A stretch of DNA of 64,000 nt from Hippopus hippopus (GCA_946811185.2 OX328112.1:21543558-21607557); one strand, 5' to 3'; numbered from the stretch's first letter, positions 13,402 through 26,380 are shown. Numbers and translations are program-made. The notes: a model not told the origin generated them from the sequence alone.

Positions 13402-13590
13402 TTAACCCTTTACCACAAAATCCCAAATTTTAACGACCTTTATGGAGGTGACTTTTTGAAATATTGTGGGAAAAGGAGAAAATGCAGGTAATCAGCGTTT
13501 TCTCCTTTATCCACAATCTTTTCTGCCCTATGTCTGCAAATGCTTTCAATTTGGACTTGTGTATAATTTATCGTTTGGTAAAGAGTTTCA
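13402..13590 (+). mobile_element. TTAA-1 MITE
   Basis: Clean left end (TTAACCCTTTACCAC); the right end is eroded (GGTAAAGAGTTT). Confidence 0.65.
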
Positions 13591-13737
13591 GGAATGGTAC
13601 GTGTATTTTCCGCCCATATCGTTAAGATTGTTCACTGCAAATTAAGAAAGCCTAGTGACTGGCTGCTTCGTCAAAATAGCACAACAGCTGAATCGTCAAT
13701 ATAGTGAACCATTTTCGAACAATAATTATTCGTACAT

Positions 13738-13962
13738 TTAACCCTTCACCATACAATACCGAGTTTTAATGACCCTGAAAGAGAAGGCCTTTGAAACAAT
13801 CTGAGAAAAGAAGAAAATGCTGATAATCAGCATTTTCTCCTGTTCCCACAATGTTTTCTACCCTTCCAAAGACAGAAATCATCACTTGAACAATTTCGTT
13901 TGTCGTCTGCAAATGCTTCAATCAGGTCCAGTCCAGAATTTTGTCGTCTGGCAAAGGGTTAA
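13738..13962 (+). mobile_element. TTAA-1 MITE
   Basis: TTAA at both ends (13738-13741 and 13959-13962), with CCCTTCACCAT and CAAAGGG termini: a full-length copy. Confidence 0.78.
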
Positions 13963-14332
13963 GCTTGTGCAGTCACTTAACTCTTTCATTACTGAGTAAA
14001 TAAATTGCATTTTCTCAAAGGCTACGAATACAATTTCGGTGCAAGATCAAGAGAGAGTTCAGTCATAATCCAGAATAAAGCAGTGGACGGTGTAGATTAA
14101 AGATCAGACTGCACGTTCTGTGCAGTCTGATCTTGATCTACACTGCCCACAAAAGTTTCTGGTGTTGTCTGTGGTATGGAAAGAGATAACAGTAGGCAAA
14201 CCACAGTCAATAATGATAGATTAGTTCTATCTTAATCGAATCAGAGGGGTTCCCCGCGCTCGGTCTATTGTACAGGGCAATATTTCTTTTTGGATAAAAC
14301 CTTTGGAGAGAGGGCTCACTGACCCTTTTTAA

Positions 14333-14537
14333 CCCTTAGGCTGCTAAGCGCGATTCAATTACCTTTTGCGGACAGTGTAGATTAAGATCAGATTGCACAA
14401 AACGTGCAGTCTGATCTTGTATCTAAACTGTCCCATGAGATTTTTTCCCCAAAAAATACCTTTGAAACAGCAAAATTTTGGTTTTTTACTATAGATTTGA
14501 AATTTTCATTTCGCTTATTAGGAGGTTAGGGGTTAAA
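14333..14537 (+). mobile_element. TTAA-2 MITE
   Basis: Complete copy from AACCCTTAGGCTGCTAAG to AGGGGTTAAA. A further lone palindrome of the family lies at about 14085-14160. Confidence 0.72.
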
Positions 14538-14674
14538 ATAAGAAAGTGTAGAACAAGGAAAATCAAAGCTGATTCGTCAATGAAGTATTGGATTTTCTTT
14601 CTTTTTTTAAACTATTTAGAATAATCATTTTCAAACCTAGCCACTACTCATAAGTATACTCTATGTAGGCTAAT

Positions 14675-15230
14675 AAGACGTTTCATTGATTGAATGGTTT
14701 TTTACGCCCCTTTAAACATGATTTCAGTCAAATCAACGTCACTCCTCACTTATTCGAGTGTTTCCTTGGTTTAACAAATCAAGGATGTCTAGAAAAGAAG
14801 TGTCTTGCCAAAGGGCATTCCAACGAAAAACTAAGAATAAGGCCAGTTTCGATGCACCAAGTCGATTGATCCTAGCTATATTTCTATCCATGTCAAACCT
14901 TTTTAGAGTCAGATAAGTGAACTGAACGATTCTATGGTATTTAACGTCGTTTTGAACATTATTTCAGTTGAATCGCGGCACCATGCTTTCTTGGAGTTTC
15001 TGTTACCAGTACTTCGCTCAATATTCTTTACTAGCTATCGGCTGCTTTCCCACATAAATGTAACCATCGTCGAAACAATGGTCAGCCTTGAGAGAGGAAT
15101 GAATCCTATGGCAATGACTATCATCAATCCTCGAAAAGAAACTGGCCGAGCCGGGGATCTAAACAACGACCCCCTGTTCTCAAGTCTTATTGGCTACCGA
15201 CTGAGCTACCGGGGCTCGGCCTCAAATAAG
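14675..15230. mobile_element. SINE-2 copies
   Basis: Two pieces. The second (about 14932-15225) has TATTTAACGTCGTTTTGAAC, TATTTCAGTTGAATCG and a tRNA-like end CTACCGACTGAGCTACCGGG, i.e. a - strand SINE with its head on the right. Confidence 0.6.
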
Positions 15231-15274
15231 TTCAACAGATTAGTTAAGTCCTTAGTAACTTAACCCCTTACTTA

Positions 15275-15500
15275 ACACTCAAGAGTTTTAACCCTATGGC
15301 TGCTAAGCGCGACTCACTGACCTTTTGTGGACAGTGTAGATCAAGATCAGACTGCACAGAACGTGCAGTCTGATCTTTGATCTACACTGACCGATAAAGA
15401 CATATTTTTCCCCCAAAAAATACCTTTGAAAAAGCAAAATTTGGGTGTTTACAATCGGCTTAACAGTTTCGTTTTAGTTATATAGCAGGATAAGGGTTAA
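15275..15500 (+). mobile_element. TTAA-2 MITE
   Basis: Complete copy ending GGATAAGGGTTAA. Confidence 0.72.
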
Positions 15501-15899
15501 CGATCCTGAAGGAGAAAGCTTTTGAAAACATCTAGTTTCATACCATGTTTATGGTTGTCGGGGCGTCATGAAGTTGGGTTTCATACACAGGAACAGACAC
15601 AGTGATGCCAATTCTCAAAAGGCGTGTTTACTTGTGTACTTTGAATTTGCATAACTGTGTTGAGAATAAAGTAAACGAGACGGACAAATAGAGAAGGCGC
15701 TCTCTCCAAAATTTTGAAGTAAAACTTTCTGTCGACGTATATGAATTTTGGTTTTACAAGGGAGTTAATTCATGATATTAGCTTATTATTGCGTTTTCAT
15801 TTTTAGTGTTGTTCCCCTTGGCGTCGGAAAAGGGGGGGGGGTGGAAATCGTGTGACCTCAATAACTCGATGGGTGTTATTGTTTCTGCGGTGTTTGGCT

Positions 15900-16070
15900 A
15901 CCCTTAAGCTGCTAAGCGCGACTCAAGGACCTTTTTTGGAAAGTGTTAATCAAGATCAGCTTGCACACGTGCAGTCTGATCTGGATTCTACACTGTTCGA
16001 TGGGCGATATTTCCCCCAAAAAATAACTTGGAAATAGCAACATTTTGTTTTACTACCGGCTGAAAAATCA
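15900..16070 (+). mobile_element. TTAA-2 MITE, diverged
   Basis: Shortened centre (GCACACGTGCAG); the right arm is truncated. Confidence 0.6.
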
Positions 16071-16084
16071 CATTAACAGTCAAA

Positions 16085-16575
16085 GTAACAAAAGCTGCCA
16101 AAAGTAAACAAAGCAGGTGTTAAAATGCATTTAAGTTTGAATCATACCATTTTAAAGAATGGAAATCATTGTGAAGATGAATATCTGTTATTGAACAGTC
16201 GGTCCCAGTGTTAGTCGGTGGCAGAGAAATTAATTTCAAAACTGAGTTAAAACCTGCCAGGTCACTCAATCTTTTGTTTACTTTTTGCCTGATTTCAAAA
16301 CTCATTTTTCTGTCGGCGACGAACACTTGGACGGACCACAGAAAAACAGGTTAGTTAAACATATTTTATTGAAGATAATGATTACATACATGTTAATATT
16401 CTAAAAATTTCAAGTTTCGCGAAAAAGATTGGAACGAAAGCTGTAAGCTTATAAAGTTCATCTACTGAATAACAGGTCATCTTCACAATATTTTTCATAC
16501 TTTAAATGGTATGACTTAAATTTAAATGCATTTTAATACCTGCATAGACTTTTTGACCGCTATTGGGCCTTTAAA
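16085..16575. mobile_element. Fold-back element E
   Basis: Long imperfect inverted repeat: GCAGGTGTTAAAATGCATTT on the left and AAATGCATTTTAATACCTGC on the right. Relatives at 31335-31560 (one arm) and 62798-63142. Confidence 0.65.
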
Positions 16576-16609
16576 GCAGTAAATTAATGATTTGGACTTT
16601 TTTTAACCC

Positions 16610-16815
16610 TTAACCTGCCAAATAAATTAAATAAAACTTTCAAGCCGGTAGTAAAAACCTAAATATCGTTATTTCAAAGTTATTTTCCGTGAAAAAACTA
16701 TCTTCTGATAGGACAGTTAAGATTCTAGATCAGAATGCACGTTTTGTGCAGTCTGATCTTTATCTACACAGTCCGCAGAAGGTCCTTGAGTCGTGCTTAG
16801 CAGCCCATAGGTAAG
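16610..16815 (-). mobile_element. TTAA-2 MITE
   Basis: Inverted full-length copy starting TTAACCCTTAACCTGCC. A small related palindrome follows at about 16890-16950. Confidence 0.68.
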
Positions 16816-17734
16816 TAAGAAATACCAGCCCAAAATATTGCTATTTCCAGATTGTTTATTTTAGAATATGTACCGGTAATGTAGCAGCGGTCAGTGTAAA
16901 TCTAAGATTAAACTGTGCGTACTGTGATCTTGATCTACATTGTTCGCAAAGACAACTAACGTCAGTTAATACTGGTGTATGTATACTCATTGTACATTTC
17001 CAGTAGGTAATCAATAGAATAATGACATTTTCTAAATGCATGCTTTTCGGTAGTTTATCGAGAAATAATGGTGGTTTATGGTTTCAAATTTCATGGTTAC
17101 GACCAATGGAAAATACCGATTTCATACTTTTTCTAACTCTTCAACTGAAGGCGAAAACAGTAGTTCCCGCGCACTTGTTACCAAGATAAACAGCTCGTGT
17201 CATTCAACCAGAGCGAAATATGACGCAATTTAGGCGCATTCATTAGTAATACCCTACGTTTCTCGCGCTTTACGTAATATTGTGGAGGGGTGTACGCCAC
17301 GGGGAAATGCCGAACCCGTTGCTCTGAATATGAATAGGGAATAGTATGTTGCAGTAACTTGTATTTGATTCGAACAACGTGAGAAATTCTGATATCGTGG
17401 GAGAACAAAGGTCGGGAGAGATATCAAAATTTTCTTACGCAGCGAGATACAATTACAAGCACCTGGAAAGTTAAGTACTACAACATACAATTCCCCTTTA
17501 TCATATACCTACAACTTTCATCAACAAAATTTTGCAATTATTGACATATTATTTGAAAACTGTAAACAAAATGAGACAATTAATGATGTGAAGGGTAGTA
17601 ACTCTGTTTTTATGAATGGCGGATGAATATTATTGCATAACATTTTGACTAATCCAATCGCAAATCAATGCATGCCTAGTCTGTGCTCGGTATGCAAAAT
17701 GAATTGAACGAATAGAACAATGCAGACTTTTTTT

Positions 17735-17915
17735 TGCATATGGCCTGCAACACGCGTAAAGGGGCATTCGGACATTTGCGTACAGTGTCGTTTCGGATCA
17801 GCCTGCGCAGTCCGCGCAGGCTAATCCGAAACAACACTTTCCGCTTTTATGTAATTTTCTGTTTTGCGCAAGTCTACTGTAGCACAAAATCTAATGTAAT
17901 CGTAAAGTGCAACTG
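17735..17915 (+). mobile_element. PAL-B MITE, half copy
   Basis: PAL-B consensus: ATATGGCTTGCAACACGCGA at both ends (inverted), GGGGCATTCGGACATTTGCG, and two palindromes with cores AGCCTGCGCAGTCCGCGCAG on either side of TTTTCTGTTTTGCGCAAGTC. Here only the left half survives. Confidence 0.65.
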
Positions 17916-18837
17916 AAACATGATGTTTTAATTTTTTTTCAGAGAACATAGTATTACAGTATCAAGTTGAACTGCTTTGTTTGAATATCATTGGCAGAAC
18001 TATTTTGTTAGTGTACGAAACTGGTTTTGTTTACACGTGTATCCAGGCAAAACCTGCCGGAAGCGAAAATCTGACCTAGATAAAGATAGTAGGCTTCAAA
18101 AATCAGTGTATACATGCACACGTGATGTGGGAACTATGACAGCGGGGTAAACCAGCTGCCAAAAATACCGCACTAGCTGACTTGAGTCGAAACTTATTGC
18201 TATTGTTCAGTTTGCTGCATGTCAAAGGACCACCCTCACTCACGATTAATCTGGTTTTTTTAAATAAGATGGATCTATATAACGCGGCGACTTGCTTAAG
18301 ATAATCCATTACGGAGATGAACTTAACCTCCTTTTGTTTTCGAAAAAAAAAACATTGCTGATATTCATTATCACTCAACAAAATTTCTTGATACTTGATA
18401 AATAAGGATTTATACCGATATAATACTTTTGCACATTTTTAACCGACCAGAAATTCCTTTCATGTCTATCGTGAAATTATTTCTTGATACTTTTGTTAGT
18501 TTCTAGAAAAGGGAGGTAATTATTATCTCCCTTTGTAATGAGAATATAGTGGTTTTAGATTTATAAATGATAATTCTAAGAAGGAAAAAAAGGAAAAAGT
18601 GGCTCGTATAAAGTAATACAATAATACTCATTTTTAATCATAGCAAATTTTGTAGGATAATATTATAGTAGAAATACCTGTTTTCTATTACGGGTCCACT
18701 ACCTTAGTACAAAAAGCCATCAGAGATAACGCTGATCAAGAAACATGCTGTTTTCGGTATTTTAAAAAAGATTGTGACTGTGTATATCATAGTCAAATTT
18801 AAGCTCGAGATAGTAATGTATTTAAAAAGTCAAAGGT

Positions 18838-19103
18838 TGGATTGATTATATTGGAGTTTAACACCGTTTCAACAGCTTTGGTCATATCACGGCGGTCAGT
18901 GCACCTATACGCCTGTGTTTCCTGGCTTTCTCACACCAGTGCTGACACAACTTTCTATCCAAGTCACTGACTACTTTTCTCACATGCATCAGAGGTGGGA
19001 GACGAAAAATCTCTCGAAAGAAGGTTTGCCTCAACCGGATATCGAACCCGCAACTACCCGGTCACTAGACAGATACGCTAACCACTGAGCTACCCGGGCG
19101 GGC
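18838..19103 (-). mobile_element. SINE-1
   Basis: Inverted copy with the head ending CGCTAACCACTGAGCTACCC. Confidence 0.78.
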
Positions 19104-19408
19104 TTACAAAAAATTAATGCAGATACACTTTCATGAGACATCAAAAGACGTGCTGTTTTCGGTATTTTATCCCCGAAATTTTATGCCTTCACAACTATAG
19201 ATGCATTAGGGGCCAGTGTAGATCAAGATCAGACTGCACAGAACGTGCAGTCTGATCTTTGAATATACACTGTCCGCTTTGCTGAAACATTCTGGAAAAG
19301 AGCGACCCGAAGGATTGAAATTATATGGATCTTTTTTTCAAATTGGAAATGTCACCAGGGTTTATTCGGCGATATAAGGCTAAAGATGGGGTGTGACTCT
19401 TTGTATAA

Positions 19409-19676
19409 GATGGCTTGCAACACGCGAAAAGGGGCATTCGGACATTTGTGCAAAGCGTCGTCTCGGATCAGCCTCCGCTGTCCGCGCAGGCTAATCCGAA
19501 ACGATACTTTCTGTTTTAATGTAATTTTCTGTTTTGCGCAAGTCTACTGAAGAACAAAATCTAATGTAATCGTAAAGTGTCGTCTCGGATTAGCCTGCGC
19601 GGACTGCGCAGGCTGATCCGAGACGACACTTTACGCAAATGTCCGAATGCCCCTTTTCGCGTGTTGCAAGCCATAT
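19409..19676 (+). mobile_element. PAL-B MITE
   Basis: Full copy with both palindromes and both termini. Confidence 0.78.
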
Positions 19677-19949
19677 GGGAACATGCTTTAAGCAGATACA
19701 TTTAGCTCCCTTTTCACAGAGCATGACTAACTTTATATTCTCAGCTCTGAAAAAGTGAAACCTAATTGCCGACAAGCTGTTCAAAGATGGAAAGATAATC
19801 GGTTAACTTAACTCTTTACTAAACAACCAAATATTAGACCCACCCATATTGATAGTATTGGAAGACAAATTGGGCGTGGCCTAAATGACGGAATCTGTCT
19901 TTTATAAGGTAGAGAACACCAAGGGTAATGAAGAAAATGCGACTGCAAT

Positions 19950-20575
19950 CAATTAAATTAAGAATTCTAGATATATACAAAGAAACTTGATTTACATAAT
20001 ATCAATAACTCTCCAAGACTGTCTTCATACTGTTTATACAATCAAGAATTTGATCAAAAACAAATTTGTACAAATAAATTCAGACATACATTAACAAAAT
20101 TTAGATTGTCTGTTCACAAACTTGCGATTGAAACCGGCCGACATGATGGAATTGATAGACACCTCAGAAAATGCCAAAATTGCTCATTGAATAAAATTGA
20201 TGACGAATATCACTTTTTATTAGAATGTCCAAAATACTGCAACCTAAGAAACAGATTTTTAAAACCCTATTACTGCAGACGACCGACTGCTTTTAAATTT
20301 ATCCAAATTATGTCATCCAAAAATTCATAAGAAATAATTAAGCTCTCAAATATAATTATCTTCTTTGCTTTCAAAGAAAGAATTCCATGAGTACTAAAAT
20401 AACCTTTTTTTTTTCCCTCCTTCGGATACATTGAATTCTCTGTATACTTCTTTTGTTTATTATCCTTATATTGCCAGTGTTTACACTCCACATCGATATT
20501 TGTTTATGTATTGGCTATAAATTGTCACAGTTTAATGCCAAATAAAAATTATGTTATGTTTTGTTGTGACAAACC
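19950..20575 (+). mobile_element. 3' end of a LINE (RT-terminal fragment)
   Basis: A decayed frame at about 20100-20330 carries the cysteine/histidine signature after the RT of many non-LTR elements: LSVHKLAIETGRHDG, then CQNC, then EYHFLLECPKY and LRNRFL. It is 5' truncated and ends in an A/T-rich tail with ATGTTATGTTTTGTTGTG, which is typical of dead LINE copies. Confidence 0.75.
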
Positions 20576-20689
20576 AGCATTTTTTTTTCAAAATGTTATT
20601 AAAACCTCATTTCCCCTAGCGCGTTAAAACACAGGATTGTGAAGTAAAGTGTGAAAACACGCAATCCAAAAGCAATTAATACAAAATGC

Positions 20690-21208
20690 AAATTGCAGGA
20701 TTGATGCATCTGCGAAAAGTATCGACCCAGGTCAGCCTGCGCAGTCCACGCAGGCTGACCTGGGCCGAAACTTTTTGCTATTGAAGAATCCTCTGCATGC
20801 CAAAAGACCATTCTACCTCATTATTCAATATGTTGTCAGACTAAATTCATTTTAGGGATACATGATTATATGGCCTGCAACACGCGTAAAGGGACATTCG
20901 GACATTTGCGTAAAGTGTCGTCTCGGATCAGCCTACGCAGTCCGCGCAGGCTAATCCGAGACGGCACTTTCCGTTTTTATGTAATTTTCTGTTTTGCGCA
21001 AGTCTACTGTAGCACAAAATCTAATGTAGTCGTAAAGTGCCGTCTTGGATTAGCCTGCGCGGACTGCGCAGGCTGATCCGAGACGACACTTTACGCAAAT
21101 GTCCGAATGCCCCTTTTCGCGTGTTGCAAGCCATATGATGATTCTTTTAGTATGATGCATCACGGAGATACATTAAGCTCCCTTTTGCCAGAGCAGGGCT
21201 CATATATG
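20690..21208 (+). mobile_element. PAL-C MITE with nested PAL-B
   Basis: PAL-C is split at about 20868 and 21137 by a full PAL-B copy, so PAL-B moved after PAL-C. The left terminus is missing. Confidence 0.7.
20869..21137 (+). mobile_element. PAL-B MITE, nested
   Basis: Full copy, inserted in the TACATGATTAT segment of PAL-C. Confidence 0.78.
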
Positions 21209-21517
21209 TAATACATGTATCTACAGATGGTTTCCGTTGATATGAAATACACAGATGTTCAGCACTTGGCAGACGCCATAATGAGGAAGAACGGTTTGTG
21301 CGTTTAGTGTTTAACACCTTTCACGCCTAATGTGTATGAGCCATGCTTTGTGAAAAAGGGGTTTTAGCATCTATGTGACACATAGCATGCAAGCCATCAC
21401 ATAATTATGGATCCATAAAATCTATTTCTATAGCAACCGAATGAATTACGAGGTAAAATGGTCCTTTAAAAATCAGAAAATTTACATATAGCAAAAAGTT
21501 TCCACACATGACAGCCT

Positions 21518-21520
<3 letters not shown>

Positions 21521-21555
<35 letters not shown>

Positions 21556-21560
21556 ACATG
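21521..21560. repeat. (GA)n microsatellite
   Basis: It breaks a PAL-C copy (21335-21520) at its central palindrome. Confidence 0.9.
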
Positions 21561-21629
21561 AATTCGTTACAAGCATTTTCTCCTTTTCCCTCTTTGTTTT
21601 CGAAGAAATCTTCTTTCCGAAGGTCATTA

Positions 21630-21850
21630 ACCCTTAACCCGCTAAATAAGTTAAACGAATTTTTCAAGCCGAAAGTAAAAAGCCCAAATTTTGCTAGTTC
21701 AGACTTAATTTTTGGATAAATCTCCTTATTGGACAGAGTAGATCCAAGATCATACTGCACGTTCTATGCAGTCTGAGTACAGTCTGATCTTAATCTACAC
21801 CGTCTGCAAGCGGTTGTTTAGTCGCGTTTGTCAAGCTAAGTGTTAAAACA
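21630..21850 (-). mobile_element. TTAA-2 MITE
   Basis: Inverted copy with a duplicated part of the palindrome (GCAGTCTGAGTACAGTCTGA). Confidence 0.65.
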
Positions 21851-22100
21851 TGAGATTATTTAGTAAAGGGTAAAATGACAGTGACAGGATTAGAATCCAG
21901 GAAGTAAGCTGCAGTGTTCTCGATCAGGTCCGCGCTCTTTGTTTACTATCGATTTCTGCGCGCAGAACTACTGACATCTGGCGGAGAAAAACCGCTAACT
22001 CAACAGTCAGCATCCGCTGCTCTACTTAAAGACAACCATCGGCATACATACACAGCGCGTGTTTACACACTAGAAAAATCGTCCGCCTGAATGAAAGAGA

Positions 22101-22147
22101 ATGGCGGTGTGTGTTCAGTTTGGAAGGAAGAACTGGAAAATAACAGG
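22101..22147 (+). CDS. Galactose-3-O-sulfotransferase-like enzyme, exon 1
   Basis: This is the proposed first coding exon of the sulfotransferase whose main exon begins at 28518. An ATG at 22101 opens 15 codons plus two bases, with a short basic cytoplasmic tail (QFGRKNWK), and stops at a GTGAGT donor at 22148. Joined to the acceptor at 28517, the codon phases fit (2+1) and the tail runs straight into the hydrophobic stretch ITGFFLITFSVSAYLIF. That is the tail-plus-signal-anchor arrangement of a type II Golgi enzyme. Total coding length is then 1335 bases, 444 residues plus stop. A second ATG at 22091 is in another frame and does not match the phase of the downstream exon. The sequence just upstream (about 21900-22100) is free of the common MITEs and may hold the 5' UTR. 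No cDNA is available, so the join is inferred. Confidence 0.7.
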
Positions 22148-22244
22148 GTGAGTGCTTTTAGCAGAGAAGCAAATTTACTAGTAGCGATATTGATTAATTT
22201 AAATTATTTTCGTAAAAAGAAATTGATCTAGGTCTATAAGATCT

Positions 22245-22492
22245 GTCATGCTGTGGTAAAACGGGATTTAATGCATCACCGTGGAAAAAAATACCGAGGA
22301 AGTCATCTTATAATTATGGATTTTGTTTAACAACCGATGTATCATGAAGTAGACTGGTCCTTTATAATGCAAAAAATGACCAATTGCAAAAAGTTTCGAC
22401 TTGAGTCAGCCTGCGCGAACTGCGCAGTTTGACCTGGTCAAAACTCTTTTGCAGATGGGGTTAGCTGTTCAGAAATCATGGCTCATATACGT
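22245..22492 (-). mobile_element. PAL-C MITE
   Basis: Lies just inside the sulfotransferase intron. Confidence 0.65.
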
Positions 22493-22724
22493 ATTTTTTT
22501 CAGTGCTGTAAATAATATCTTTGATAACGATGTGGGAAAAAGGATTAAATCAAGTTCTTTTATCCTGTAGATCTAACAATGTGTGAAATACCTCGTAAAA
22601 TTGCGGATAGTTCAGAGCCGAGGTTAGAGTACACGTCTGATGTTAATTAGCACTTAGAGTTACCACTTTCGGAAGTCCGATCTTACTAAATATTTGCTGG
22701 GGGAAAAACAACGTGATTGGCATT

Positions 22725-22945
22725 ATAAGACTTAACGCCAAGGCTGCTCAGCTCTTCAAGCGCTGAAAAAAATGTGAACAATGTAGATTAAGATCAGGTT
22801 TCACTGAACGTGCTGTCTGATACTTTATCTACTCTGTCCTAATTAAGAAAATGTATCCAACGAAAAGAGCTTTGAAATCGAAGTATTTGGGTTGGTTTTG
22901 TCTTCTACATAGGCTGTACATTTTCATTTAATTTATTTAGCACTT
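22725..22945 (+). mobile_element. TTAA-2 MITE, diverged
   Basis: Recognisable by GTAGATTAAGATCAGGTTTC and the right arm. Confidence 0.6.
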
Positions 22946-23164
22946 GAAAGTTAGCATTCCATGGTTTAAAGTGAAATGCGCTGAAATTTTGCTTGTTGTT
23001 ATTACAAAGAATCGGAGTAAAAGATGTTTTTTTTTTTCGGTAAAATCATTGTTCTTTCTGTAACTTACCACCATTTTCTCCTTTTTTTTCCCATCCAGTT
23101 TCATACCCATTTAATATAAGAAAAAAAATTTATCATTTGAGACTCTTGTCTACAAATGAATTAT

Positions 23165-23675
23165 CTTGTGAGAAAAGGGGACTTAATGCATCTGCAAAAA
23201 GTATCAACTCATGTCAGCCTGCGCGGATTGCTGGATCAATACTTTTTGCTATTTGTCAATTTCTACTAGTCAAGGACCCCTCTAACCTTATGATCCACTC
23301 GGTTGTTTGACAAAATGGATTATAATTGGCTTGCAACATGCTAAAAGGGGCATTCAGACATTTGCGGAAAGTGTCGTCTCGGATCAGCCTGTGCAGTCCT
23401 CGCAGTCTAATCCGAAACGACACTTTCCGTTTTTATGTAATTTTCTGTTTCTCGCAAGTCTACTGTAGCACAAAATCTAAAAAGGCGTAAAGTGCCGTCT
23501 CGGATTAGCCTGCGCGGACTGCGCAGGCTGATCCGACACGACACTTTACGCCAATGTCCTAATGCCCCTTTTCACATGTTGCAAGCCATATGGATCCGAA
23601 ATTATGTGATGACTTGATAGGTATTGTGAAACACGGAGATGCATTAAACATCCTTTTGCCAGAACATAAGCTTTT
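23165..23675 (+). mobile_element. PAL-C MITE with nested PAL-B (23328-23593)
   Basis: Second case of PAL-B inside PAL-C, in the same TGGATTATAATTGG neighbourhood as the 20869 copy. Confidence 0.72.
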
Positions 23676-24122
23676 GCAGAACATTTTCAATTTGGACATG
23701 TCTATCTCTTTTCATGTGCTACTTTAGCTACTTTTTAAATCTTCAAATGTGTGTGTTGTGTCGAGGTATTTTACGATAGTTTTTGGGTTTATCGAAATAT
23801 AATAAGCATTGCAAAGAACTGAATCCTTTAGAGTTGGAATTGAAAAAAAAAAAAGGTCTTGTTACCAGCATATTTTTCTGTTTCCCCAGTGTACTTCGTA
23901 GGCTTTCATAAACTTGATATGAGTCCTATGTAATTAGCCGTCTGCAAATGATTTCAGTTTTAAGCAAGATATATCTAAAATTTGGCCGTTTAGTAAAGAA
24001 TTATATGACATTTTAACTTATGAAGTGTCAATTCAGGTGTCACTTTTCAGCCACAAAATCGATTTGTAGTCAACTTTTATGGTTTATGTATTGATTGATT
24101 CGTGCAATTATGCTAGAAACTA

Positions 24123-24352
24123 AAAACCCTTTACCACTAAATCCTGGGTTTGAACGACACTGAGGAAGGAGGCTTTTGAAAACATTGTTGGAGAGGGAAG
24201 AAAATGCTGGTAACCAGCATTTTCTTCCCTTTCCAATATGTTTTATGCTTTTTCAAAAACAAATCTCATCGTTTGAGTCATGTCTCGATTCTACTCTTCA
24301 GTTGCTTTTAATATGGATGAGTCTAAAATTTTATAATGTGGTAAAGGGTTAA
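24123..24352 (+). mobile_element. TTAA-1 MITE
   Basis: Full copy with TGCTGGTAACCAGCA centre and GGTAAAGGGTTAA right end. SINE-2 fragments follow at about 24355-24480 and 24745-24860. Confidence 0.75.
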
Positions 24353-25051
24353 GTCTATTGACTGAACGGTGCTTTACGCCGCTTTCAACATTATTTCAGT
24401 CATATCAATGCGACAGCTTACTCGCTTATTTATGTCCTGGGTTTCACAAATAAAAAAAAAAAATAGCTAATCGATTTGGGTTTCACTGAATAATTGTGGG
24501 GGAACAATGGCACATCTTCACGTCAAAAGAGAGACTACGTATAGATCTTCACAAAAGCATCTGTTTTTGTGCGTGAAATATCGTTCGATATTTTCTGTTA
24601 AAAAACTTATAAACTTATTTTCTGTTTAAAAACTTATAAAGTGTCAATTAAGGTGTCACTTTGCAGCCACAAAATCGATTTGTAGTCATCTGCAATGCTT
24701 TACGGATTGATAGAAACAGTGTGATTTGTGCAGTTATGCTAGGAAGTTTTGATTTGATTGATTGAATGGTGTTTTACGCCACTTTCAACATCATTTCAGT
24801 CCTATCAGTACGAAAACTCGCTCACCTATTTATGCCCTGTATTCTACACAGAAAAAATAGCAGGTAATCGATTTGCGTTTCGCTGAATAACTGTGGAGGA
24901 ACAATGGCGCATCTTCACGTCAAAAGAGACTGCATAGATCTTCACAGAAGCATCTGTTTTTGTGTATGACATTTCGTTCGACATTTTCTCTAAAACACGC
25001 TACAGTTTAATTCTTTCGGTATATTCTATCACGCACACACTACAAGGCCAT

Positions 25052-25273
25052 TTAACCGTTTTACCATGCAATCCCGCGTTTAAACGACCCTGAGACATTG
25101 TGGGAAAGGGAGAAAATGTTGGTAACCAGCATTTTTCTCCTTTTCCCACAATATTTTCTAATCTTTCAGGGACAAATCCCATTGTTTATGCCAAATTTAC
25201 AACATGTATGTCGTCTGTAAATGCTTTCAATTTGGACCAAGTAATGAAATTTTGTTATGTGATAAAGAGTTAT
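25052..25273 (+). mobile_element. TTAA-1 MITE
   Basis: Left end TTAACCGTTTTACCA; right end eroded. Confidence 0.7.
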
Positions 25274-25694
25274 ACTACTCACACTTTGATAGTGGTCATT
25301 TTGATATTTCGAAAAAAATTTACAATTCAGTATCGCATTAGAAAAACATGCGTTTCTACAGCAGTCGGTTTAATCAGAGTCACAATGAATTATTCAAGTA
25401 TCCAAAATACAGCACACTTAAAATATATGCACTAGTTCTTTGTATCTAAACAGATTTTCTGAAATTAAAGGGCATTGCGGGAAACATGGTGACCCCTAGC
25501 AAATTTTGAGTAGTATATATCTTAATCCTTAGGCTCCTAAACGCGACCCCATATGCTTTTACGGACTGTGTAGATCACGATCAGACTGAGCAGAATATTA
25601 CAAATGATGTTGTTTATCTATGGAAAAGGTATCAAACATTGGGATTTTTTTTTTTCAAAAGCTATCTCCTGCTCGGTCTTACCTAAACGAGATC

Positions 25695-25932
25695 GTTGAT
25701 TTTACTATTTTTCACATGAGCAAAATATAGACTTGTCCAAATAGAGAGCATTTGCAGAAGACAATTTAAATGTGACCAACAATGGTAAAATCTGTCTTTA
25801 ATAGGGTATAAAACATTGTAAGAAAAGGAGAAAATGCTGGTTACCAGCATTTTCTCCTTTTCTCACATTTTTTTCAAAGGGCTCCTTCTTCAGGGACGGT
25901 AAACGTTTGGAATGTGCGGTAAAGGGGTTAAA
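25695..25932 (-). mobile_element. TTAA-1 MITE
   Basis: Inverted copy with a perfect TGCTGGTTACCAGCA centre and right end GTAAAGGGGTTAA. Confidence 0.7.
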
Positions 25933-26289
25933 ACCACTCAAGTTAGTGCAAAATAGCACAGGAAATACTTAAACACAAATGTCAAGTACATTTTGTACAT
26001 AGCAGTTGGCCTAGATACAGTCAAACCTCCTGTGAACGGTCTCTCTTTTGTAGAGCAATGGTTAATTTTCTTTATATATCGTAGACACCGGTTGCCTATA
26101 ATTATGGGCTACGTCCACACCCCCCCCCCCCCGCCCCCCAGAAGACTGTGTTACGGGGTTAGTGCAAGATGCAGGACGAAACCCATCCTTAGTTACGCCT
26201 GGTTCTTTAGTTGCTCGTCGTATAACACCGTTTCACGGGACCTAGGCTTATGGTCTAATCCGAAATACTTTTTAGTAATCTTAAGTGGC

Positions 26290-26380
26290 TAGCGGTGGAA
26301 ATCAAACCCACACCCTCAATTGGCCCGAGATTTGACGTTCACAAGTGTCATGCTCTACCACCTGAACTATTGGGGCTGGC
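26290..26380 (-). mobile_element. SINE tRNA-like head
   Basis: B box (GGAAATCAAACCC) and A box (GCTCTACCACCTGAAC) in inverted orientation. Confidence 0.5.
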
